Source: Nectonema munidae
Lineage: Eukaryota > Nematomorpha > Nectonematoida > Nectonematidae
Assembly (NCBI GenBank): GCA_030549495.1
Contig: JAUIRK010000838.1
Location: forward strand, 1 to 64,000
Reading direction: 5' to 3'
DNA: 64,000 nucleotides
Shown: one piece after another, positions 21,691 through 32,900 of the stretch
How the letters are laid out: each line of letters begins with the position of its first letter
How positions within the stretch are numbered: position 1 is the stretch's first letter
Made by a program: the position numbers and the translations under genes
The notes under the pieces: model-generated
Told to the model about the DNA's origin: nothing
Databases searched by the model: none
Seen by the model: only the letters and a program-made list of their open reading frames with translations

Positions 21691-22550
21691 GGCGATTTTT
21701 TTACCCAATAGATCAACTCAAGATGCTATAACTAAGTTATCTTCATTGATATCAAGTTTGAGTAATAAAAACAACACAACTATTTGTTTTTTCTTAGATT
21801 TTACAAAAGCTTTTGATAATGTTGATCACAGAATATTACTTTATAATTCATACAAAATTGGAATAAACTTATTGAAAATTATCTTCATCTTAGGAAAAAA
21901 AAAGCTCTAACTTTTACTTTACTGAAGCAGGGGTGCCACAGGGTTCCATTCTTGGGCCCTTACTGACTTTTTTCTTAATAATCAAAAAGTGAACAGAGTA
22001 TCAACATAAATTATCTAGGAGTAACATTATCTGAAAATTTGTCTTGCAAAATGCACATAAATTATATATTCATAAAATTAGTCCGTCTTTTAGGTTGTTT
22101 TAATAAGATTAAAACATTCTTACCTTTCAGTTCTAGAAAAATTATGCTTTTGCTTACCTTCATGTCAAGTATTGCAAAAATTTTCACGTACTCTAACTAA
22201 AAAGACTGAATAAACTAGTTTTAAAGTTTCACAAATTTTGCCCACAATTGAAAACAGTGGAAATGACTTTAACCTCAAATAAACCTTCAAGCATGTTTTA
22301 TGTTTTATTACACAATTTTTTTGAAATCAAAATCTTTTAGTAATCTATTTATAAATAATTTTCGTATACACACACACCCATCATGCTCGGCCAAAAAACA
22401 AACTTAGCACGGTTTAACAATCGCTCTAATTTTTCTTTAGTACTATTTTGCACTCTTCATTTAGTCAATAAACATTATAAAGATTTGAACTTTTCCAATT
22501 GTAAAAACTTCAAAAAATCAGTAAAGTTAATATTGTCAACTTATTCCTAG
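21687..22550 (+). pseudogene. LINE reverse transcriptase relic (Jockey/CR1-like)
   Basis: Translation gives FLPNRSTQDAITKLSSLISS, FLDFTKAFDNVDHRILL (RT motif with catalytic Asp), and in another frame GVPQGSILGPLL. After a gap that has lost the YADD box comes LGVTLSENLSCKMHI and a C-terminal run ending HYKDLNFSNCKNFKKSVKLI with a stop near 22,550. The order is right for a non-LTR retrotransposon RT. Multiple frame changes and at least one internal deletion make it dead; the 5' end is missing. Confidence 0.7.
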
Positions 22551-23037
22551 CAAATAAATATCTTCAAATTTATCAAGCCAAACACTCCATATCCACATGT
22601 TCAATTTCACCATTTATGCATCTATAGTATTTTCATTTTCTTATATAAACATTAAACACATAGATGATTGTTTATTTCTATACACACAAATGTATTTTCA
22701 TTGATTTATCAGACTTAACACAAAATGCATCGATATTGTTATACATGCTTCTATAAAGTATGCAATTATATGTACTAATTTTATTTATTCTTCACATCAT
22801 CCAAGCCAAAGCGAAAAGAATACATTCTTTCTGCAGATTTTCGCTCTTTCTTCAGTTTACGAAGATTTTCCAAAAATTATTTTACCTTATTGAAGAGGTC
22901 AACCATCCCGATGGACAACTTATTTGTCCCTTTGCCTTTTCTCCTAGAAAATTATATGCTAAAATCTACCGTTCTGCTAACAAACAAATCGATTGAATCC
23001 ACTATTTCTTTCTCTCCTTATATCTTATTATATATAT
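22551..23037. other. Spacer
   Basis: No gene recognised. The ORF at 22,760-22,996 has no family match. Confidence 0.4.
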
Positions 23038-23179
23038 ACTAGCCGGTCCCGTGGTCGTTTCTCGCTTCGCTCGAAACAGTGTTTCTCGCTGCGCTCGAAA
23101 CATAGGATTCTGGGTAGTGTGTATATTGAGTTGCTAATTCAAATTCGCTTCGCTCGAAACGACCACGGGACCGGCTAGT
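23038..23179. repeat. Hairpin element with 24-bp perfect inverted ends
   Basis: The 24-bp arm at 23,038-23,061 (starts ACTAGCCGGTCCCGTGGTCG) is exactly complementary to 23,156-23,179. Between the arms the motif CGCTTCGCTCGAAAC or a one-base variant occurs three times. It is strikingly GC-rich for this region. It looks like a non-autonomous fold-back element or the end of a larger repeat; no target duplication could be fixed because it sits in a TA run. Confidence 0.7.
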
Positions 23180-23329
23180 TTTTTTTTGTTTAGGCTACGC
23201 TCGAAAGATAGAATTCTTGTAGTGTGTATTTTGATTTGCTAATAGTGTTATATGGTATGGTGGTCACTTTTTAGAATAATTGTATCTTTTCTGTGTATTT
23301 TTCTATTACACCATATAAAAATACATACA

Positions 23330-23590
23330 AAAGATATTTCAACCAATCAGAATGCTTCAAGCGACACTCACACTACAGATATATGAACTCATCACACATA
23401 TAAAACATATAAATAATTTCAACCAATCAGAATGCTTCAAACACATACACACATATAAACTCATCACACCATATAAAAATACACACAAAACACATATATA
23501 TAAATAATTTCAACCAATAAGAATGCTTCCAGCGACACACAGACACACACACACACACACGCTAGCTTATTATTATATATATATATAATA
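23330..23590 (+). repeat. Minisatellite, about 85 bp unit, with CA and TA microsatellites
   Basis: The block TTTCAACCAATCAGAATGCT recurs at about 23,337, 23,418 and 23,508 with CACACA- and ATATAAA-rich spacers. It ends in a (CA)n run, GCTAGC and a (TA)n run just upstream of the EML start exon. A relative of the block (ATTTCAACCAATAAAAT) is at about 53,500. Confidence 0.6.
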
Positions 23591-23718
23591 TATATATATC
23601 ATATTTTAGATGTCTTTAACATGAAAGGAGTAAGAAATTTACCTTAAAGTGCTTTTTATTGAAGCCTACGATTCGAAACTTTCGAGAAACGAACTCCTAC
23701 CAAAATAAATCTCAGGTA

Positions 23719-23974
23719 ATGTCTGCTATAAGCACCGCGCCCGTAGTCTTAGTCAATTCGTGTAATGACAGCAAGATCGAAGAAAATGTGAATGGAGAGA
23801 TCCACGGCGACACCAAAGATGGCAGAATCCTTCGCCAAGAAGCGCCTTCAAAGGATGAGACGGGGGACAGAGTTAAATCCCTGGATGCACTCGTCAAGAA
23901 GCAACAAGATGAGATTGTGTGCTTGCGAACCTGCTTGGCTGATGTCCTCAGAAGGATATCTACTCTGGAAAAAA
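23719..23974 (+). other. EML exon 1: start codon and trimerisation coiled coil
   Basis: The ATG at 23,719 (MSAISTAPVVLVNS) is preferred. An in-frame ATG 20 codons upstream (23,659) would also work, and CTCAG just before GTAATG (23,711-23,718) could be a splice acceptor, so the true start may lie in another exon. The last 35 residues form the heptad-type segment SLDALVKKQQDEIVCLRTCL through RRIST, closely matching the N-terminal trimerisation coil of vertebrate EML1-4. The exon ends at the donor GTAATTTT in phase 1. Confidence 0.8.
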
Positions 23975-26900
23975 GTAATTTTTCCTTATTCCTTAGCTGA
24001 TTTCAGTGATGCTGGGATTCGATTGGATATCGTTGCCATGGCTATCGACTGGGGCTAGGTTTGGTCAATGACTATTGAAATTTATTCCCCAATTTGCATA
24101 ATACTTTGCAAGTGTTCAACCAATTTCTAAATGGGCCTTAAGCTAATATTTGCTGTTAGGATTAGTATAGAAATAGCATTAGTGTTAGTATTAGACTTAG
24201 TGTTGGGGTTAGGTTTAGTGTTAGCGCAATCCTACATACATTTATATTTACATATATATTTTTTGACATTCTTGACACAAACTTTCCTTTTTATTTGTAT
24301 TAATACCATATTAATTTATATGTCAGGAGATGGCCTAATGGTAGGAACGTAGGGTCTCGATCAAGATGGTCTGGGTTCGAAACCCGATCGTGACTATCCC
24401 TGCCATCTCTCCCTTGGATGCGATAATAACAACTAAAAAAATACACGCCTGGCATGAAAAACATCTAGGCATACATACGAATTTGACATTAGACACCCAT
24501 CCACTTAAATCTCAAAAGCTTTTTAATAATTTTTTAACCCTTCATGTGATCTAATTGGACACGAGTAAGTCGTATAAAACCTATTGAAAAAGATAACAGG
24601 CGATTAGTTTTCAATAACATGGTCTTTAACAGGTTAGTAATATTAACCCGTTAACGACCAGAATAATCAGACAATATCTAATGTAAAACAGTATAGTTGT
24701 ATTAAAGAGCATTAATAAATTCAGACGATGTTATTTTTGTAAAATCGACATATCGATTACAGGTTATTAAAATTAAATGATTTATAAATGATCTTTTGAA
24801 ATTCATTTAACTAAAAATTTTATATTTCAAAAATTCAAAAGATATAAGCGTTTACTTTGTTTATCCCTTAAACAGGAGTCTCCAAACTTCTTAACCCGTC
24901 AACTGTTTATAGAGTATTTGCCTTCTTATAGACCCCCCCCCCCCCTAGACAAGTTTAATAAAAACATTAAAGATTTTCGACATTTCCGGTGATGTGCAAT
25001 TTAATACATATTTGATCATAGCTGAATTTCTTTTAGTATACATTATAATTTTCACTATTTGTCAATATTATTTTTTTAGAATAATAATAATATTTGATCA
25101 TGGATATGTCATTCACATTTTGATAAGAATATCTCCATTCTTATCTTAGAGCCTAGAAAGTTCAATTGATTCCTCTTTCGACCCCTAGACAACTCTTATA
25201 GACCCCAAGGTGTCGATATTGACCACTTTGGGGACCCCTCCTAAAATATTGAAAAAATGGGTTTACCATAAATTTTCTTCCCTCGGATGCGATATCAATC
25301 ATGTATCATGTGGCCCAAGCAAGGCGTGTATCGATCCCATAATTTTAACTGTATTTCATTTAGATTGCGCTAATAACAACAACAACAACAACAACCGTGT
25401 TGTAAATAATATAACAACAACCATGTTTTATTTAAAGGTATTTATTTGCCAAGTTAAAAACTCTTCTAACATTAACAAAAGGAATGAATTATGGGGAATG
25501 CAATGCGATCTTTTGTTCTTTTCATTTGCGCGTGATCGAATTGCCCACTTCTCGGCGAAAATAAATCCTCATGGCTAATTTTTAGCGAGTTGTTTGATAT
25601 TTTATTAATATTCGACTATTTTTTCAAAATTTCGCTTTTTACATGTTAAATCAAATTTAATTTAATATCAAATGAAAAATAACTTATTAGTCTGTTTGAG
25701 TAAAATAACCTTTTTTAAAAATAATATTAAATATTTTTGGTTCATTAGAAATAATTTTAAAATTTTTGGTGAACTAAAACACTTTGTTTTGTACTTTATG
25801 ACTTAAAAAATTCAAAAACAAGAAAATATAATTCAAATATAGTGACTTTTTTTTAAAAAAAAATTGACCTTTTGACTTTAACCCATTTACGGCCAATGTT
25901 CCTATTTTGGAACATAAGTAATTTCATCTTCGTCTGCTTTTTTCAATGACTTTGAATATAAATCGTCTGCGTTTTTTTAGATATCGTCTGCTTTGCTTGG
26001 CCTTAAATGGGTTAATTAACTTTTATTCGCCCTGGTGATAATTCTACTTTCTTGTATAAAGGTATTTGTAGAATAACATTTTTACAAAGAGTTTATTGAA
26101 CTTAATAGGAATTCAAATTAAAATTTGAAAAAAAAGCGAAGATTTTTTAATTTTCTAGAATCTTTTATACAACAGATTTAGAAACTCTGTCCTAATATAT
26201 CCATACTAGAAGTCTGCAGTTCAGTGCAGCAGTCTCATCATAAAAGTGCTGCATATAAGAATATACAATATAGCGCATAAAATGACTATGTTATCAAATT
26301 ATATACGCACAGTTTATTTATATAAGATAGAGAGAGGTTTTGTGTATCACAGCGTACCTGAGGGTGATAACAAAATGGCAACACACGACTAATTTTAATC
26401 CATTAAGTACCATAGAAATCAGACGATATTTAAAAAAAGGCAGACGATTTATATTCAAAGTCATTGAAAAAAGCAGACGAAGATGAAATTACTTATGTTC
26501 CCAAATGGGAACATTGGGACTTAATGGGTAAATAACACTTTTTTTTATAATAATCAATGTTTGCTATTGACTAAAACAATTCGATTTTTTAAAGAGATGG
26601 AATAATGCTTTAGATCAATTAACCCATTAAGTCCCAATGCTCCCATTTGGGAACATAAGTAATTTCATCTTCGTCTGCTTTTTTGAATGACTTTGAATAT
26701 AAATCGTCTGCGTTTTTTTAGATATCGTCTGATTTCTATCGTACTTAATGGGTTAAAGTGCACACATTTTCAATAGAAACTGCGAGGCTTCGATGGTCGG
26801 AAATAGGAGACTTTAAAGGTATAGATAGGCTTCGGAGTTGGAGTCGGTATCTAATAAAATTTGGAAGCTAGAACTGGAGTAGATGCAAATAAATCATTTA

Positions 26901-29900
26901 AAATTTAATTTCAATACCTCTATGAAGTGGAGCACTTATCTCCGACAAACTTGCATACTATTGAGTGAATGAATACTGAATACGCTAAAGTTAAATCTGT
27001 TTTTTTAAAAAAACAACTTAAAATAAATCAAGAGGAATCAAAATAGATTTTTTTTGGGAATCCAAATCGTACAAAATGGTGATATTACTATTAGAATTTT
27101 TTGCTGTATAGGCATTGTATGTAATTATAATTTATTAGCAATTAATTTTGTATTTACTCAGTAACTCTATTATGAACATATGTACTTAAATTTCGTTAAT
27201 TAGGTTAATTGGTAAATTTGGGATTAATTTTTTGTTAGAGATTTAAATCGATATAAGTTAGAACCTGTGTCGGTGCCTAAGGGAGCCCTCTCAGATGATA
27301 TGACATGACTTGATGCCTATCTCCCCACTTTTGAAATCTTTAGCTTGATATTGCTTATATCTCATAAATCTTTTCGTTTCTCTTCTTCCTCAATAAAATA
27401 TCGATGTAATCAATTTTCATTGAAGTAATTCTCGTGCAAAGAAAATTGATAGATTTTTCATCTTCTTACTTATAGGTCATTGTAAACTTGGTGGCGAAGA
27501 AACAAAATTAGTTTAATAACGCCTTTTACTCTACTGATTGTTATATGTGAGAGAGTTGATCTGATCACACAGTCATGATTGATTAAAGCAGCCTTGATTG
27601 AATGATTCGATAATTTGATTTCCAATAATTTCTTTCTAAAACTAAACTTTTTTAAATTAATTGTGTGTACTATCTAGCTCTAAAAATGCGGCTTATTCAG
27701 CTTTTGACTTGCAAACTCAATTTTTTAAAACAAATTATATATTTTCTCCTATATAAGCCTTGCAGCTTTTTTTATATTCTTTGATTCGATTTCTCACAAA
27801 CTGTCTAGCAGTACTCATTCTCAAGTTGAATCATCAGTTGTGAAATTTTTATTGATTGAGAAACTCTTCTTTTTTTCAATCAATAATTTTGTATTCACGC
27901 ACGCAATCTGATTATTATTTACTGATTTTTGATTATTTCAACTTTTTGAAATGGTCTTTTAGTCAGTGCTAGGGTGTCCACCCCGGGATTCCTCGTCCTC
28001 GAGTCCCCGGGGAATCGTGAAATTTCAAAATCCTCGTCCTCGAAAATAATTTTTAAATTTCCTCGGGGAATTTTTGAAAATTTTTTTTTTGTCGAATCCG
28101 ACGACAAAAATATCGAAGTAACGGAGAAGAAAGATGAAACATTAATCGTTAGCAACCAAAAAACAGAGAAGAAAAGCGTGAAGGAGGAATTGGACGAATT
28201 TCTGAAGATTAATGAAAATGAAGAACGTGAAACTAAAAGCAAGATTTCAAGCATAGAGGAAATAATGAAAAAAACATTTGACCTTTATTTAGAAACAAAT
28301 AGGAGGCCCGAAGTTTTAGAAACTTTATTCAAAAATTTAAAGAGCATAAAACCAACTTCTGTGGATGCCGAAAGAGTGTTTTCGTCAATGGGTTATTTTT
28401 CTACAAAAAAATTCTTTTCTGAACAGTTTTTACTGTAAAAAAATCGCTTTTTCTTCCCCAGGGAATTCCCGGAGAAATTTTCAAAAATTACGAGGTCCTC
28501 GTTCCCCGGGGAATGAAAAAAAGATCTTAAAGTGGACACACTAGTCAGTGCTGAAGCGTTGTTGCACAGAAATTAGTTCCAAAATTAAAAGAAAAGTTTG
28601 TGATTTGGAAACTAAAAATCCAAAAGCGCTTTAAAAACAAATTTTATTCCATGTTGAAAATATTTTGGATTACTCAATCAAGAGCGATCCTGCTCTTTCT
28701 ATCGATAACTAGATTAACTTTAGAAAGTGCAAACATTAAAAGTGCTGACAACAAAAACAGTTAAACATTTGAAGATAAAAAAACTGTTTTCCCTGGATAA
28801 ATTCTTTTTCGTTACCATTTAAACTTTTTATAATAGGCAAGTTAAAAACTGAATTATCCGATAAAATGAAATGCAACTTAATTTTATCCAAAATCAGTGT
28901 GATCGGATTGATCAATCATGATTGTATTTTTTAAATCGTGTGAATTTTGTGGATTCAATATCAATTGTATAACTAGGGGATCCAAAATATATACTAATTT
29001 TTGTTTATGCTGAGTCCGTGACAGGACATTTGGTCCAAGAACTAGCTAGAAGGTAAAGGTAAAGGGACCGTGGGGTATTTTCATCAAGAAGGCACAATTG
29101 CGCCGCTTGTATCGAACTATGAAGAAAGTAGGCTTCTCGATGAAAACACCCTATGGTACCTTTACCTTTCAATAATAAATATATTCAACATCAATTTTGA
29201 AAACTTTTTTTTAAAGATTTTTTATCAATGAAAAAATAATTCTTATAAAATTAATTTCATCATTTTAAGAAAAAGAAAACTCGATTATAATGATCTTTGC
29301 GTGTACCAATGATCTTTGAGATTTTTGATGTTTGTACCAATCATTTTTAGGGGACCTAGGATTCTAGCAGTACCAATGATATCTTTAAAGAATCCAAACT
29401 CTTTAAAAGGATTTGAATATTTCAAGATTTTATTAGCCTTTTTATTCGTTTCAAGATCCAATTTACAATTATTATGTCCTTGATAAAGACATTCATGTCT
29501 AAAGCGTTTTTATAGATAAAGTTTTCAAAGTGTCGTCCTAATTATTTTTCAATGTATTATATTTTTACGATCCTTCAAGTTATTTAATGATTCGTCAAAA
29601 AGCGAATTATTATCAAATACAACATTTGATTTAATTCTCTCACTCCGTTCAACCTTATTTAACCGGTTATCGACCACAGCTGACATATATCGACTTTACA
29701 AAAATAAAATCCGCTTTTATTAATGTTTTTTAATCCAAAATAGACGTAAAATGTCTCAATTTTCACCTGCTTATTTTTTTAATTGCAGAAACAAGTAATT
29801 TAAATAATGATGCCAAGCCAAAAAATGTTGTTTTTCCACACAAAGCCTCCTTCAACGGTAAAGAAACACTCCACGCCAATAAAATGTCCAGCACACTTAA

Positions 29901-32900
29901 AGTATTTTTTGTTTTATTCTTTTTGACATATAATATTTGAATAAGAATGAAATTTTTAAAAAGTTCGACTATATTTTTTGCAATACGCTCCATGCTGACA
30001 AATTAGATTTGTTCAGCATTTAAATAAACTCAATTCAACTATTTTTAGTTTGGCTTGAAAGTCATATTATTTCTAGATTTTTAAATAGATGAAATTAGAA
30101 TAATTTTTTTTTAATTTTAAATTAATAAAATATTTCTCTATTTTTTTTAAATTTTTTTTATATCACAAACTATCCCATTTTTATAGAAACAAAAACAGTT
30201 AAAGGTAAATTTTTTTTATACCAAATTCTCACAATTTTGAAATACCTTTCCTGCGTTCCCTAATTATGTAGGCGTTTGATTAATGCTTTAATCAAACCAA
30301 TTTTTTTTTGTAATTAAGTCTTGAAAGTACGATATTTTTTATTTATTTTTTAGATTTAAATTCATTTTAACCCATTTAAGGCCAAGCAAAGCAGACGATA
30401 TCTATAAAAAAAACGCAGACGATTTATATGAAAAAAGCAGACGAAGATGAAATTATTTATGTTCCAAAATAGGAACATTGGCCGTAAATGGGTTAAATAC
30501 TGCAACGATGCGAAAAAAATTATCACAATGCCCAAAACCCTTTATTGATGCAAAATGAGCAATATTCTTATTATCGGAAAAAAGAGATAAGAAAAGGTTT
30601 AGAAGGCATATATTTTAAATATTAAAAAAAAATTATATAAAAAATTAAAAAAAAGGAAGTGGTTTATAAAAATATTAGCAGCACCTTGAAAATTCTAATG
30701 TTCTTATAGAACGCATTAAATGCCTGATTTGAGTGTCTTCACTGCTAATTCAACTTTAAAAGCCTTCATTGATGACTTGATTCTTTACCCTAAGATGAAC
30801 TTGGTAATATGACTCGCAATATTTTTTTGTTTTTCTGGGTGTAGTTTTTGAATTTTAAAAAATAAATAAAAAGGCCATTTTATAAACTTGACTATGAATT
30901 AGCCCATTTTTAAATACTAAAATATCCTTTTTTCTAAAATGAAAAAATGCCGTGTTTAGCCTCCGTACAAATGCTCTGCAAGCAGTGATTACAATTTAAA
31001 GTCAGTAGCTACAAATTCTAAAAATTCCTCCAAAGAAAATGTTTCCTTCGATAAAAGTTGGAAATCTTCAGCAAATTTGGAACTAGAAGATAAAAAGTTT
31101 TTTCTTTTTTTATTTGATAATTTTTACTGCCTTCATGTATATACGAAATCTTTCCTTTTTTCAAGCCACCCCTTCTCTTTATTTATGTGACGTCCGTTCT
31201 GCCCATACAGTAATGAGTCGACTTATTGCTTTTTTGAATTCTGGTGAAAGGGGTCCCCGAAAAATATTTCTTCTTCTTTAACTACATCTTTTCCCACTTC
31301 TATGTGGGATCGATGTTTTTGATCAGCTTTCTCCATTCATTTTTATTCCCGAAATCGTCCGTCATTCTTTAAATCTCGTATTAGCCAACTTCAACGCAAT
31401 CCATCCATTTCCGCCTTTTTCTTTCGCTTTCTTTTTAAATTAATTTCCATTACTCTCCTTTCAACATCATCTTCATCTCCCCTCATCACGTGACCGTACC
31501 ACCTCAATCTACTTTCGTGTATTTTGGTTGATATTTCTTTTTCGGGTCCCTGGAAAATATTTATCTTGAGATATCCCAAGGTGTGTATATCTAAAAGCGG
31601 TGGCATATTTTTGTCAATTTAAATTTAATGGACTAGATCAGGGGTTCCCAACTTGGGGGTTCGTTTCACTTTTTTGAAGGGGTACTTTATAAAGGTATCT
31701 GAAAAGTTTTTTTTAATTTTTAACTAATATATACCACCTACATACATAAAATGGGTTGAAAATTTCCCCAAAACAATAATTAAAAATAATTTAAAGTTGT
31801 TTTGTATATATTGAAATACATCTTTGACTGATGATTAGCGAGGTTTAAAATCAATTAGTGTGAAAAAAAATTATTAGGGGTTCGCCTAAGGCTGAAAGTT
31901 TTCAAGGGGTACTTCGTGAAAAAAAGGGTTGGAACTTCTGGACTAGATATTTAAATCGTATATTTCATCTTTTAAAAAATATTTTGCAAATAATAAATCT
32001 TAGAGCTTTATCATCAAGTCTATTTCTTATTTTTGATTTGAAAAAACGCGTTAAACTCTTTCTGGAAGAGATGTTAGCTTTATCTCTTTTTATAGCAACA
32101 TTTTAAATCAACCTTAAATTTTGAATTCTTTTCTTGACTTCGTTGTAGAGAATAAATTCTTTTATTATTCAGCTAAATGTAAATATATTCTCTGTTGACG
32201 AACTTTTTTCTTCATTATGTTCTTGTATAAACTCTTCTAATTAATCTTGTTCCCCTAATTCCTCATTTCTTTCAATATCTTCTTGAACATTCACATCATA
32301 AAAGAAAATGTTCTACTTGATATCTTCATATCATGCTTTTGTAACGTGTGTTTCTTTAAAATTTTTGCCTATATTTAAATATTTTAAAGATGAAATGTAC
32401 ATTATAATAATCAATATTATCATCAGCATCATTATGTATATAAATATTTACAATATATGCATGTTATGTTGGATTTTATGACAAAAATGAATATTTAAAT
32501 TACTTTATATATGCATTTTGGGTATATACTTATTTTGTGGACTCTCTATATACAATACAGTGCATATTTAAAAATATATTTGAAACCTTTTCTTCCTGGC
32601 ACGCTACTGTCCCTATTTAGGTAAGGGAAAAAATATATTTGGAAGATGCGTGTGTCTAAATTATTATGTAATGGGTAATTGTTTCACACTCAAAAACACT
32701 TCAATAAACTTATGATTTAATGCTGAATATATATAATATATATATATAATTTATGGGATGAATTTAATTACATTCGCATACCCTGTAGACATTTTAATCA
32801 CATTTTTCAAATTTCCCTCTTATTTACACTAAAATTCAAGCGCACTCATAAAAGTAGTACACACTGCAACAGTGAGTGTGTATCCTGAACATACAGAGTA

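Noticed and set aside
25210-25578. 122-codon ORF with poly-Asn inside EML intron 1, considered as a linker exon
   Set aside because: Begins in the hAT MITE end, the Asn run is an AAC microsatellite, and no EML linker motif is seen.
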